NCBI GenBank assembly: GCA_001780165.1
Contig: MFFQ01000028.1
Location: 3,383-48,967, forward strand
Direction of reading: 5' to 3'
Origin: Candidatus Eisenbacteria bacterium RBG_16_71_46
GTDB taxonomy: Bacteria; Eisenbacteria; RBG-16-71-46
DNA: 45,585 nt
Position numbers and translations under genes: made by a program. Of the stretch, positions 25,238 through 33,911 are shown piece after piece; position 1 is the stretch's first letter; each line of letters starts with the position of its first letter. The notes under the pieces were generated by a model, which made no database searches, was not told the DNA's origin, and saw nothing but the letters and a program-made list of their open reading frames with translations.

Positions 25238-26739
25238 CAGCCGAGCCCCGGCAGGCGCCAGCGGCCGAGGGTGGTGAAGGGGTCGGGGACCGCCTCCGCG
25301 CCGGTCCGACCGGTGCCCCCGGGTGCCACGAGGAGGCGCTCGGCGAGCGCCGCCGCGGCCAGCGCCAGCTCCGGCGCCGGTGCCATGGCCAGCGCGCTGA
25401 ACCCGGCCAGGAACTCGCGCTCGACCCACTCGGTGTCGAAGCGCCCCTCGGCCACCTCGCGCGAGCGGGCGAGCGCGCGCAGGAACGGCAGATTGGTGAT
25501 CACGCCGTGCACCAGCGTGTCGTCGAGCGCCGCGGCCAGGCGCTCGATCGCGGCGGTGCGATCGGCGCCGGAGGCGATCACCTTGGCGAGGATCGGATCG
25601 TAGTGCACCGGCACCGCGTCACCGCTCTCGATGCCGGCGTCCACCCGCACGAACGGCGCGCTCGGCCAGCGCACCCGCTCGGCGCGGCCGGCCTGGGGCA
25701 GGAAGCCATGGGCGGCGTCCTCGGCGTAGAGCCGGGCCTCGATCGCGTGGCCGCGGCGAACGACGTCCTCCTGCCGCAACGGCAGCGCGCCCCCGGCCGC
25801 CACCTCGAGCTGCAGCCGCACCAGGTCGAGCCCGGTCACCGCCTCGGTCACCGGGTGCTCGACCTGCAGCCGCGTGTTGATCTCGAGAAAGTAGAAGCGG
25901 CCGTCGGGTGCCAAGAGGAACTCGGCGGTGCCGGCGCCGCGGTAGCGCGCCTCGCGGGCGAGCGCGACCGCGGCGTCGGTCAGCGCCCGGCGCCGCCGCT
26001 CGTCGAGGACCGGGGAGGGGGATTCCTCGACCACCTTCTGGTGCCGGCGCTGGAGCGTGCAATCGCGCTCGAACAGGTGGATCGCCCCGCCGCGCCCGTC
26101 CCCGAAGATCTGCACTTCGACGTGGCGCGCGCGCTCGAGGCGCTTCTCGAGGTAGAGGGTGGCGTCGCCGAAGGCCGAGACCGCGAGACGGCGGGCGGAA
26201 TCGAGTGCGGCGCCCAGATCCTCCTCGCGCTCGACGACCTGCATGCCCTTGCCGCCGCCGCCGAACGCCGCCTTGACGATGACCGGCAGGCCGAGCGACT
26301 TCGCCGCGCGCTGCAGCGCCGCGGGATCGGCGCCCTCCGCGCCCGGCACCACGGGCACGCCCGCACGCTCGGCCAGCGCCCGCGCCGAGCGCTTGTCGCC
26401 CAGCGTGCGGACCTGCTCCGGCGTGGGACCGATGAACGTCAAGCCCGCCGCTTCGACCGCCGCCGCGAACGCCGCGTTCTCGGCGAGGAAGCCGTAGCCC
26501 GGATGGATGGCGTCGGCTCCCGCGCGGCGCGCGGCCTCGAGCAGCGCCTCCGCGCGCAGGTACGAGGCGCCGGGCTCGGGGGCGCCGATCGGCAGCGCGT
26601 CGTCGGCCGCACGGGTGTGGAGCGCCCCGCGGTCGGCCTCCGAGAAGACCGCCACGGAGCGGATGCCCATCACGCGCAGGGTGCCGGCGATGCGGCGGGC
26701 GATCTCGCCGCGGTTGGCAATGAGCACGGTGCGGAACAC
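25237..26739 (-). CDS. Biotin carboxylase subunit of acyl-CoA (methylcrotonyl-CoA) carboxylase
   Basis: The 500-residue biotin carboxylase uses ATP and bicarbonate to carboxylate biotin on the BCCP. Visible parts are VFRTVLIANRGEIARR at the N terminus, the ATP-grasp glycine loop GGGGKGM (about 160-166), ERDCTLQRRHQKVVEESPSP (from about 225) and EINTRLQVEHPVTE. The GTG at 26739 has GAGGAG upstream and gives the standard family N terminus; an alternative GTG at 26826 overlaps the hydratase stop by 4 nt and would add 29 Ala/Pro-rich residues. Context (MCC beta and methylglutaconyl-CoA hydratase) points to 3-methylcrotonyl-CoA as the substrate of the complex. It ends at DPFTTLGRWRLPGLG where fused enzymes continue into the BT domain. 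Confidence 0.9.
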   Translation of the reverse strand: MFRTVLIANRGEIARRIAGTLRVMGIRSVAVFSEADRGALHTRAADDALPIGAPEPGASYLRAEALLEAARRAGADAIHPGYGFLAENAAFAAAVEAAGLTFIGPTPEQVRTLGDKRSARALAERAGVPVVPGAEGADPAALQRAAKSLGLPVIVKAAFGGGGKGMQVVEREEDLGAALDSARRLAVSAFGDATLYLEKRLERARHVEVQIFGDGRGGAIHLFERDCTLQRRHQKVVEESPSPVLDERRRRALTDAAVALAREARYRGAGTAEFLLAPDGRFYFLEINTRLQVEHPVTEAVTGLDLVRLQLEVAAGGALPLRQEDVVRRGHAIEARLYAEDAAHGFLPQAGRAERVRWPSAPFVRVDAGIESGDAVPVHYDPILAKVIASGADRTAAIERLAAALDDTLVHGVITNLPFLRALARSREVAEGRFDTEWVEREFLAGFSALAMAPAPELALAAAALAERLLVAPGGTGRTGAEAVPDPFTTLGRWRLPGLG

Positions 26740-26822
26740 GCCCGGCTCCTCAGCGCCGCCGGCTCGGCCGCACGCCGCCGGCGCCGGGTCGGGCCGCCGC
26801 GCGACCGGCGCTGCGCCGCCGT

Positions 26823-27605
26823 TCACTCATCCTGGGTCCACTCCGGCTTGCGCTTCGCGAAGTAGGCGGCGAGCCCTTCGCGCGCCTCGGGTCCCGAGCG
26901 CACCTCGGCGAGCGTGCGGGGCAGCGCGGCGCGGTAGTCGTCGGCACTCGCCTGGCGGTAGAGCGCCAGCAGCTGCTTGATCCGCGTCTGGGCCAGCGGT
27001 GCGGCTTCGAGCAACGCCTTGACCCGCTCGTCCACCCGCGCGTCCAGTTCCTTCGGCTCGCTCACCGCCTGGACCAGCCCGAGGCGCAGCGCGGTCTCCG
27101 CGTCGAAGCGCTCCCCGGTGAGCATCATCTCGCGCGCGTTGCGGTCGCCGAGGCGGCGGATCACGTAGGGACTGATGAGCGCCGGCAGGATGCCGAGGCG
27201 CACCTCGGTGAGGCCGAACTTCGAGTCGCGCGACGCCACCGGGATGTCGCAGGCGCACAGCAACCCCATGCCGCCGCCGAAGACGCTGCCGTGGATGCGT
27301 CCCACGACCGGCTTGGGAAAATCGGCCAGTGCCGCGAACACGGCACCCAGCCGCTCGGCCTCCGCGAGGTTCTCGTCGAACCCGGCGCCGGCCGAGGCCT
27401 TCATCGCCCCGAGGTCGGCGCCGGCGCAGAAGGAGGGCCCGCGGCCGCCCAGCACCATCACGCGGATGGTGTCGTGGTGGGCGAGGGCATGGAGGGCGGA
27501 GATCAGCTCGTCGCCGAGCTCCGGCGTCAGGGCGTTGTGCTGCTCGGGCCGGTTGAGCCATACCCGACCGACCGGACCTTCCAGCACGACGTCCACCAGC
27601 GTCAT
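26823..27605 (-). CDS. liuC: Enoyl-CoA hydratase family, likely methylglutaconyl-CoA hydratase
   Basis: The 260-residue crotonase-fold enzyme has FCAGADLGAMK (oxyanion hole Ala/Gly region), IHGSVFGGGMGLLCACDI, and the catalytic-site region LTEVRLGILPALISPYV. Length and motifs are normal for the family. Placed directly after MCC beta (37 nt) and before MCC alpha, it most likely hydrates 3-methylglutaconyl-CoA to HMG-CoA in leucine breakdown, as LiuC/GnyH do. The specificity is inferred from the operon; the crotonase fold alone would allow other acyl-CoA substrates. Confidence 0.85.
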   Translation of the reverse strand: MTLVDVVLEGPVGRVWLNRPEQHNALTPELGDELISALHALAHHDTIRVMVLGGRGPSFCAGADLGAMKASAGAGFDENLAEAERLGAVFAALADFPKPVVGRIHGSVFGGGMGLLCACDIPVASRDSKFGLTEVRLGILPALISPYVIRRLGDRNAREMMLTGERFDAETALRLGLVQAVSEPKELDARVDERVKALLEAAPLAQTRIKQLLALYRQASADDYRAALPRTLAEVRSGPEAREGLAAYFAKRKPEWTQDE

Positions 27606-27642
27606 GAGTCCTCCCGCCGCGGCCCCACCGGGTCCGCGACCG

Positions 27643-29250
27643 CTACATGCGGAACACGCCGAAGTGCATCTGCGGAATCGGCGCGTTGAGACAGGCCGAG
27701 AGCGCGAGTGCCAAGACCGCGCGCGTCTCGGTCGGATCGATCACGCCATCGTCCCACAGGCGCGCGGTCGAGTAATACGGGCTGCCCTCGCGATCGTAGG
27801 CCTCGAGGATCGGCCGCTCCATCTCTTTCAGCTCCCGCTCCGACAGCGTGCGCCCCGCGGCTTCGAGCTGCGCCCGCTTGACCTGGGTGAGCACCGAGGC
27901 CGCCTGCTCGCCGCCCATCACACTGATCCGGCTGTTCGGCCACATGAAGACGAAGCGCGGCTGGTAGGCGCGGCCGCACATGCCGTAGTTGCCGGCCCCG
28001 AACGAGCCGCCGATGATGATCGTGATCTTCGGCACCTGGGCGTTGGCCACCGCATGCACCATCTTCGCGCCGTCCTTGGCGATCCCGCCGTGCTCGTACT
28101 GCTTGCCGACGATGAAGCCGCTGATGTTCTGCAGGAACAGCAGGGGCACGCCGCGCTGGGACGCCAGCTCGATGAAGTGGGTGGCCTTGAGCGCGCTCTC
28201 GCTGAACAGCACCCCCTGGTTGGCCAGGATGCCGACCGGGATGCCGTGGAGGTGGGCGAAGCCGGTCACCAGGGTCGTGCCGTAGCGCGCCTTGAACTCG
28301 TGGAAGCGCGAGCCGTCCACCAGGCGGGCGATCACTTCCCGCACCTCGTAGGGGGTTCGCAGGTCGCGCGGCAGGATCCCCGGGATCTCGGCCGGATCGT
28401 AGCGCGGAGGCTCGGGCGCCCGCAGCGCGAGCGGGGCGCGGGCGGGGGGCCCAAGGTGCGCGAGAATGTCGCGCCCCATCTCGAGCGCGTGCGCGTCGTC
28501 CTCGGCCAGGTGGTCGGCGACCCCGGAGATGCGGGTGTGCACGTCCCCGCCACCCAGCTCCTCGGCGGTCACCTCCTCGCCGGTGGCGGCCCGCACCAGC
28601 GGCGGCCCGCCCAGGAAGATCGTCCCCTGATTGCGGACGATCACCGCCTCGTCGCTCATCGCCGGCACGTAGGCTCCGCCGGCGGTGCAGGAGCCCATCA
28701 CCAGCGCCAGTTGCGGGATGCCGAGCGCCGACATGCGCGCCTGGTTGTAGAAGATGCGGCCGAAGTGCTCGCGGTCGGGGAACACCTCGGCCTGGAGCGG
28801 CAGGAACGCGCCTCCGGAATCCACCAGGTAGACGCAGGGCAGCCGGTTCTCGAGCGCGATCTCCTGGGCGCGCACGTGCTTCTTCACCGTCATCGGCAGG
28901 TACGAGCCGCCCTTCACCGTGGCGTCGTTGGCGACCACCATCACCTGGCGGCCGTGGATCACGCCGATGCCGGTGAGGACTCCCGCGGCGGGCGCCTCAC
29001 CGTCGTACATCTCCCAGGCGGCGAGCGGGGACAACTCGAGGAACGCGCTGCCGGGATCGAGCAGACGCTCCACCCTCTCGCGCACGAAGAGTTTGCCGCG
29101 CTCGCGGTGACGCTTCACGGACTCGTCGCCGCCGCCCTGCTTCACCTGCTCGAGCCGCCCGCTCAGCTCGGCGGCGAGCGCCCGGTGATGGGCGGCGTTG
29201 GCCCGGAACTCCTCGCTCTGGGGGTCGAGGTGCGACTCGAGCAGTTCCAT
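27643..29250 (-). CDS. liuB: Methylcrotonyl-CoA carboxylase carboxyltransferase (beta) subunit
   Basis: The 535-residue carboxyltransferase moves CO2 from biotin to 3-methylcrotonyl-CoA. Segments typical of the MCC beta rather than propionyl-CoA branch are [66 protein letters not shown] and [18 protein letters not shown]. It is the first gene of the operon. Isovaleryl-CoA dehydrogenase and HMG-CoA lyase, usual companions, are absent from the window. A promoter-like TATAAC lies about 80 nt upstream. Confidence 0.92.
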   Translation of the reverse strand: MELLESHLDPQSEEFRANAAHHRALAAELSGRLEQVKQGGGDESVKRHRERGKLFVRERVERLLDPGSAFLELSPLAAWEMYDGEAPAAGVLTGIGVIHGRQVMVVANDATVKGGSYLPMTVKKHVRAQEIALENRLPCVYLVDSGGAFLPLQAEVFPDREHFGRIFYNQARMSALGIPQLALVMGSCTAGGAYVPAMSDEAVIVRNQGTIFLGGPPLVRAATGEEVTAEELGGGDVHTRISGVADHLAEDDAHALEMGRDILAHLGPPARAPLALRAPEPPRYDPAEIPGILPRDLRTPYEVREVIARLVDGSRFHEFKARYGTTLVTGFAHLHGIPVGILANQGVLFSESALKATHFIELASQRGVPLLFLQNISGFIVGKQYEHGGIAKDGAKMVHAVANAQVPKITIIIGGSFGAGNYGMCGRAYQPRFVFMWPNSRISVMGGEQAASVLTQVKRAQLEAAGRTLSERELKEMERPILEAYDREGSPYYSTARLWDDGVIDPTETRAVLALALSACLNAPIPQMHFGVFRM

Positions 29251-29329
29251 GCGGTCCTGTGGTTGAAGAGTTCGCGGGGCCGCGACCCCCGCGGATCGCG
29301 CAAGGGGTAAGGGCCGAACTGGCCGTGGA

Positions 29330-29335
29330 GTTATA
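29330..29335 (-). promoter_or_regulatory. -10-like box for the MCC/liu operon
   Basis: TATAAC reads on the minus strand in an otherwise GC-rich region, 80 nt before the liuB ATG. The hexamer 17 nt upstream, TGCGCC, is a poor -35, so the promoter may depend on an activator or use an extended -10. Confidence 0.3.
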
Positions 29336-29498
29336 GCAGATGCGCGGCGGCTGGCGCATGCCCCGGCCGGGCGGGCGCGGGCTCGGCGCCGACGGCAAGT
29401 GTGCCGCCGGGACGATCACCGCCTCGACGCGAGCGACGTCGAGTGCCGGCGCCGCGGAGGTCGGCTCCCCCGCGCACGCCGGAAGACCGGTTGACGGG

Positions 29499-29516
29499 CT
29501 GGCAGGAGCCTGACAG
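29499..29516 (+). promoter_or_regulatory. 18-bp inverted repeat, candidate activator site upstream of usp
   Basis: CTGGCAGG-AG-CCTGACAG has 8-nt arms with one mismatch around a 2-nt centre. It sits about 120 nt before the -24 element of the sigma-54 promoter at 29620, a normal distance for an NtrC-type enhancer site. The local NtrC-family regulator (33912-35270) is the obvious candidate ligand; that link is inference. Confidence 0.4.
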
Positions 29517-29619
29517 GTTGGCGGCGAACGGCGCCCGTGGACCGCGATCGCGCGGCGCGCGCGAGGCGCCAGCAGGGGTTGGATGTGCGCGATCGGCGGG
29601 GCCGGACGCCGCACCGGCG

Positions 29620-29635
29620 TGGCATGGCGGTTGCA
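29620..29635 (+). promoter_or_regulatory. Sigma-54 (-24/-12) promoter of usp
   Basis: TGGCATGGCGGTTGCA matches the sigma-54 consensus TGGCAC-N5-TTGCA with one mismatch, and the invariant GG (29621-29622) and GC (29633-29634) are separated by the required 10 nt. Transcription would begin near 29646, giving a 5' leader of about 32 nt with the GGGAGG site inside it. Sigma-54 promoters need an AAA+ activator, and one is encoded 4 kb downstream. Confidence 0.65.
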
Positions 29636-29677
29636 GCATTTCGGCCCGGGCCGCATCGGCGGCGGGGGAGGGACGCC

Positions 29678-30127
29678 ATGAAGATCCTGTTGGGTGTGGA
29701 CGATTCGCCCCATTCGCGGGCGGCGCTGGACTACGTCAAGCAGGCGAAGTGGCCGGCGGGGACCCAGGCGGTGGTGGTCTCCGTCGCGCGACCGGCGGTG
29801 GGCGCGTACACCGAGGTCTACGCTCCGGGGGGCGCCCTGAACGACAGCATGCTCGAGGAGCAGGTCCGCTACCACCAGGAGCTGGCCTCGAAGGCGGAGC
29901 AAGAGCTTCAGGGCAGCGGGCTCGAGACCGAGGCCCGCGTCCTGAGCGGCGATCCGCGCGAGGTGCTGGTGGAGGCCGCGCGCGCGGTGCGCGCCGACCT
30001 CGTCGTGGTCGGGTCGCACGGCCGCAGCGGCCTGGCGAAGCTGCTCATGGGCAGCGTGGCCGCGCACGTCGTCGCGCACGCCCCGTGCAACGTGATGGTC
30101 GTGAAGCTGGCCGCCGAAGCCAAGTGA
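29678..30127 (+). CDS. Universal stress protein (UspA family)
   Basis: The 149-residue single-domain Usp starts MKILLGVDDSPHSRAALDYV and ends with the ATP-binding signature VVGSHGRSGLAKLLMGSVA, i.e. G-x2-G-x9-G-S/T, so it is probably of the nucleotide-binding subclass. Such proteins aid survival during starvation, oxygen limitation or redox stress. The ATG follows GGGAGGG at a 5-6 nt gap; the frame is open 141 nt upstream but without a ribosome site. It is controlled by a sigma-54-type promoter and is followed 82 nt later by the ADP-forming acyl-CoA synthetase gene, suggesting joint expression. Confidence 0.92.
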   Translation: MKILLGVDDSPHSRAALDYVKQAKWPAGTQAVVVSVARPAVGAYTEVYAPGGALNDSMLEEQVRYHQELASKAEQELQGSGLETEARVLSGDPREVLVEAARAVRADLVVVGSHGRSGLAKLLMGSVAAHVVAHAPCNVMVVKLAAEAK

Positions 30128-30151
30128 GGGTCGCCGCACGCGGGGACCCGA

Positions 30152-30168
30152 GGCGCGGGGGCCGCGCC
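30152..30168 (+). terminator. GC-rich hairpin between usp and the acyl-CoA synthetase gene
   Basis: GGCGCGG (30152-30158) pairs perfectly with CCGCGCC (30162-30168) around a 3-nt loop. There is no U-tract, so it could be a weak attenuator, an mRNA-stabilising stem, or chance at this GC level. Confidence 0.25.
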
Positions 30169-30209
30169 GCCTGGGGGTGCGTCGGTTTGATGAGGGCGGG
30201 AGGGCACGC

Positions 30210-32423
30210 GTGACCGATCCTGGTGGCGCCACGTCCGCTGCCGTGACCGTGCGGCCGGAGTCCCCCTCGCCCGCCAACCCGGCGACCGGCAGCGGGATCG
30301 AGGCGATCCTGCGCCCGCGCTCGATCGCGGTGATCGGCGCCTCGCGCGAGCCGGGCTCGATCGGCGGCGAGATCTTCCATAACCTGGTTTCGCGCGGATT
30401 CACGGGTCCGGTGTTCCCGGTGAACCCGCGCGCGAGCGTCGTGCAATCGGTGCTCGCCTACCCGTCGATCGAGGCCGTTCCGCACGCGGTGGACCTCGCG
30501 GTCATCGTGGTGCCGGCGGTCCACGTGCTCGACGTGGTCGAGGCCTGCGGGCGCAAGGGCGTGCGCGCGATCGTGGTCATCAGCGCCGGCTTCAAGGAGA
30601 CCGGCGACGAGGGCGCCGCCCGCGAGCGTGAGCTGCGCGACCGTGCGCTGCACTACGGCATGCGGATGGTGGGACCCAACTGCCTCGGGGTGCTCAATAC
30701 CGAGCCCGCCGTGTCGATGAACGCCACCTTCGCCCCGGTGCGCCCGCCCGCCGGCCACGTGGCGTTCTCCTCCCAGAGCGGTGCGCTCGGGCTCGCGATC
30801 CTCGACTACGCCACCCAGCTCCACATCGGCTTCTCGCAGTTCGTGAGCGTGGGCAACAAGGCCGACGTGTCCGGCAACGACCTGCTCGAGTTCTGGGAGC
30901 ACGATCCCGGCACCAGCATCATCCTCCTCTACCTCGAGTCGTTCGGGAATCCACGCCGCTTCAACCAGATCGCCCGGCGCGTCGCGCGCCGCAAGCCGAT
31001 CGTCGCGGTCAAGAGCGGCCGCACCGTCGCCGGCGCACGCGCCGCCTCCTCCCACACCGGCTCGCTCGCCGGGCCCGATGCCGCGGTCGACGCGCTCTGC
31101 CGCCAGTCCGGCGTCATCCGCACCGACACCATGGAGGAGCTGTTCGACGTCGCGATGCTGCTCGCCCACCAGCCGGTGCCGCTCGGGAACCGCGTCGGCA
31201 TCGTGACCAACGCCGGCGGCCCCGGGATCATGGCCTCGGACGCCTGCGAGGGTCACGGCCTGGCGATCCCCTCCCTGAGCGAGGAGACGGTGCGCAGCCT
31301 GCGCTCGTTCCTGCCGCGCGAGGCCAGCACGCGCAATCCGGTCGACATGATCGCCTCCGCCACGCCCGAGTCGTTCGAGCGCAGCGTGCGCCTGGTGCTC
31401 GAGGATCCCAACGTCGACGCGTTGCTCGTGATCTATGTGCCGCCGATCGTCACGCGCCCGCTCGACGTGGCGCAGGCGATCCTGCGCGGCGCGGCGGCGG
31501 CACACGCCGCGGCCAAGCCGGTGCTCACCTGCTTCATGGGATCGCACGGCGTCCCCGACGGATTGCGCTCGCTCCAGGAGGGTCTCATCCCCTCGTACGT
31601 GTTCCCCGAATCCGCCGCGATCGCGCTGGCGCGCGCGGTGAACTACGGGCACTGGCTCGGGCAGCCCGAGGGCGTCATCCGCGGCTTCGACGACGTCGAT
31701 CCGGCGCGCGCGGGTGCGGCCATCGACGCCGCGCTGCGCCGCGCGACCGCGGGCGAGCCCGCGTGGCTCAGGCCGGAGGAGGTGCGCGAAGTCCTCAGCG
31801 CCTATCGCATTCCGATGCCGGCATCGGCGTTTGCCGCCAGCGCGGACGAGGCGGTCGCGGCCGCGCAACGGATCGGCTTCCCGGTGGTGGTCAAGCTGGT
31901 GTCCGACACCATCACCCACAAGTCGGAGGTCGGCGGCGTGGCCCTCGACCTGCGCACCGAGGACGAAGTGCGGCGCGCGTTCGCGGGCGTCGCCGCCCGT
32001 CTGCGGCAGCGTGGTCTGCAGGAGGCGATGGCGGGGGTGTCGGTGCAGGGAATGGTGGACGAGGGCGTGGAGGCCATCATCGGCGTCACGCGCGATCCGT
32101 CGTTCGGACCGCTGCTCATGTTCGGACTCGGCGGCGTCTACGTCGAGGTGCTCAAGGACGTCGCCTTCCGCATGCACCCGCTCACCGACCAGGACGCGCG
32201 CGCGATCGTGCGCGAGGTGCGCGGGCTTCCGCTGCTCGAGGGCTATCGCGGAGCGGTGGCGGCAGACATCGCGGCGCTGGAGGAGACGCTGCTGCGGGTC
32301 TCGTGGCTGCTCGGCCACCACCCGGCGATCGCCGAGATGGACCTCAATCCCATCAAGGTGCTCGAGCCCGGCCGGGGATGCACCGCCGTGGACGGCCGCA
32401 TCGCGGTGCGCGACCCGCTCTAA
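30210..32423 (+). CDS. ADP-forming acyl-CoA synthetase (acetate-CoA ligase type)
   Basis: The 737-residue protein fuses the alpha and beta parts of ADP-forming acyl-CoA synthetases, which interconvert acyl-CoA + ADP + Pi and acid + CoA + ATP. It has an N-terminal CoA-binding Rossmann domain (RPRSIAVIGASREPGSIGGE, then VNPRA), a ligase domain with GPNCLGVLNT and FSSQSGALGLAIL, and SHTGSLAG with the phosphorylated His at 282. A C-terminal ATP-grasp domain (about 525-720) has PVVVKLVSDTITHKSEVGG and EMDLNPIKVL. The GTG at 30210 has GGGAGG 6 nt upstream; the frame is open to a GTG at 30177 without one. Acetate is the commonest substrate, but branched or aromatic acids are possible. In fermenters the enzyme yields ATP. 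Confidence 0.9.
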   Translation: MTDPGGATSAAVTVRPESPSPANPATGSGIEAILRPRSIAVIGASREPGSIGGEIFHNLVSRGFTGPVFPVNPRASVVQSVLAYPSIEAVPHAVDLAVIVVPAVHVLDVVEACGRKGVRAIVVISAGFKETGDEGAARERELRDRALHYGMRMVGPNCLGVLNTEPAVSMNATFAPVRPPAGHVAFSSQSGALGLAILDYATQLHIGFSQFVSVGNKADVSGNDLLEFWEHDPGTSIILLYLESFGNPRRFNQIARRVARRKPIVAVKSGRTVAGARAASSHTGSLAGPDAAVDALCRQSGVIRTDTMEELFDVAMLLAHQPVPLGNRVGIVTNAGGPGIMASDACEGHGLAIPSLSEETVRSLRSFLPREASTRNPVDMIASATPESFERSVRLVLEDPNVDALLVIYVPPIVTRPLDVAQAILRGAAAAHAAAKPVLTCFMGSHGVPDGLRSLQEGLIPSYVFPESAAIALARAVNYGHWLGQPEGVIRGFDDVDPARAGAAIDAALRRATAGEPAWLRPEEVREVLSAYRIPMPASAFAASADEAVAAAQRIGFPVVVKLVSDTITHKSEVGGVALDLRTEDEVRRAFAGVAARLRQRGLQEAMAGVSVQGMVDEGVEAIIGVTRDPSFGPLLMFGLGGVYVEVLKDVAFRMHPLTDQDARAIVREVRGLPLLEGYRGAVAADIAALEETLLRVSWLLGHHPAIAEMDLNPIKVLEPGRGCTAVDGRIAVRDPL

Positions 32424-32734
32424 CCCAAGCGCCGCTTACGGGATCCGGGGTATTCCTGGGCCCTCTCGCGGGCCCTTCCCCTCCCCGCCTCGCGCTCCAC
32501 GAAGCACCCCGCGAGCCGGGGGAGCACCCTGCCGGTGGATCCGGCCGGCCGAGCCCCCCCGGCCCGGACCGGGGCGGGCTCGCGGCCCGCACTCGCCGCC
32601 ATGGCCGTGAACTTCAGGGCAGTTGCGGCCACGGGCAGGGCCGCTTCAGAGCCGGGTGGCGCTTGCCTATTTCCGGCGAAGCTGCCAATCTGTCAGACGC
32701 AACCGAAGCGTAAGGCCGACCGAGGATCCCGACT
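32424..32734. other. Intergenic region before the two-component system
   Basis: This 311-nt stretch has no supported gene. GGGCCC-6 nt-GGGCCC (32458-32475) followed by TTCCCC is a weak terminator candidate for the synthetase gene. Nearer the kinase a less GC-rich patch holds GCTGCCAATCTGTCA (32682-32696), the reverse complement of which resembles a stretch next to the usp palindrome. GAGG lies 9 nt before the kinase ATG. No clear -24/-12 or -35/-10 pair is seen. Confidence 0.5.
32458..32475 (+). terminator. Weak hairpin after the acyl-CoA synthetase gene
   Basis: GGGCCC (32458-32463) and GGGCCC (32470-32475) can form a 6-bp GC stem with a 6-nt loop, followed by TTCCCC. It starts 35 nt after the stop codon. 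Stability is moderate and the U-run is poor. Confidence 0.35.
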
Positions 32735-33911
32735 ATGGCAGTCCGCAGGACCGTTTCCGCGCCGATCCAGCCGCTCCTTCCGATCGTGCCCGACGGCGGC
32801 GCGCGCATCGACCTCGAGCAGGTGCGCCAGATCCTGCCCCAGATCGTCGACTCGCTGGTGGACGCCGTGGTCGTGGTGAACCGCAACCTGCAGGTGGTGG
32901 CGGCCAACCGGCGCTACCTGGAGGCGTTCGGCAGCGGGCGCGCGCAGCTGGTCGGCGTGCCCTGCACGGTGTGTCTCGCCTGCCCGGAGCACGCGGCCAA
33001 CGGCGGCGGCGAGCCCTGCGGGACGTGCGACGCGATCGAGCTCAAGCAGCCGCAACGGCGGCTGCGCAGCATGCGTGACGCGAGCGGAGGCCAGCGCCGC
33101 TGGGAAGGGACGTTCACCCCGGTGACGGACCGCGCCGGGGAGGTGTCACACGTGGTCGAAGTGTGGCGCGACATCTCCGACCGCACGCAGCTCGAGGCGC
33201 AGCTCTCCCACAACGAGCGCCTCGCCTCGCTCGGCATCCTGGCCGCGGGCGTGGCCCACGAGATCAACAACCCGCTGGCCTCGATGCTGGCGGGCATCGA
33301 GAGCCTCGAACGCTCGCTCAAGCGCGCGAAACTCGACCCCGCGCAGTCGGCCGAGGCGGCGGAGGTGCTGGCGGTGCTCGAGCGCGAGACCATCCGCTGC
33401 CGCGAAACGACGGACAAGCTCATGCTGCTGGCGCAGCCCCACTCGGTGGCCCCGGCGTGGGTCGATCTCAATTGCGCGGTGCGTGACACGCTCGCGCTGC
33501 TGCGCCACCAGCTGAACAAGCAGCGCGTGCGCGCGGAGACCGCCCTCGAGGAGACGCTGCCCCCGCTGTGGGGCAAGGAGACCGCGGTGCGCAGCGTGTG
33601 CATGAACCTCCTGATGAACGCCTTGCAGGCGATGCCCGAGGGCGGCACGCTCCTCGTGCGCACCGAGCGCGCGGGCGCCGGCCTGGCCCTGCACGTGCTC
33701 GACGACGGACCCGGCGTTCCGCTCGAACTGGAGGATCGCATCTGGGATCCGTTCTTCACGACCAAGCCGATCGGCCAGGGCACCGGCCTCGGGCTTTCCA
33801 TCACGCAGCGCATCGTCCATCGCCACGGCGGATCGATCCGGCTCGAGCGTCGCGCCGCGGGCGGCGCCCATTTCGTGGTCGAGCTTCCGCTCGAGGGACC
33901 GGGAGGACTCG

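Larger units (their letters stand above)
29251..29677. other. Divergent regulatory region between the MCC operon and usp
   Basis: This 427-nt gene-free stretch divides divergent units. Toward the MCC operon it has TATAAC (29335-29330, minus strand), a strong -10-like box with no convincing -35. Toward usp it has an 18-bp imperfect palindrome (29499-29516), a sigma-54 promoter match (29620-29635) and a GGGAGG ribosome site. A plus-strand frame is open from 29537 into usp but lacks a ribosome site at its start and reads as Arg/Ala filler. Confidence 0.6.

Noticed and set aside
29537-29677. N-terminal extension of the universal stress protein
   Set aside because: The extra 47 residues are Arg/Ala-rich without similarity to the family, have no ribosome site, and would begin upstream of the predicted transcription start.
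32655-32680. GGTGGCGCTTGCC as a sigma-54 promoter for the kinase gene
   Set aside because: The TGGC and TTGC elements abut; GG-N10-GC spacing is not met.
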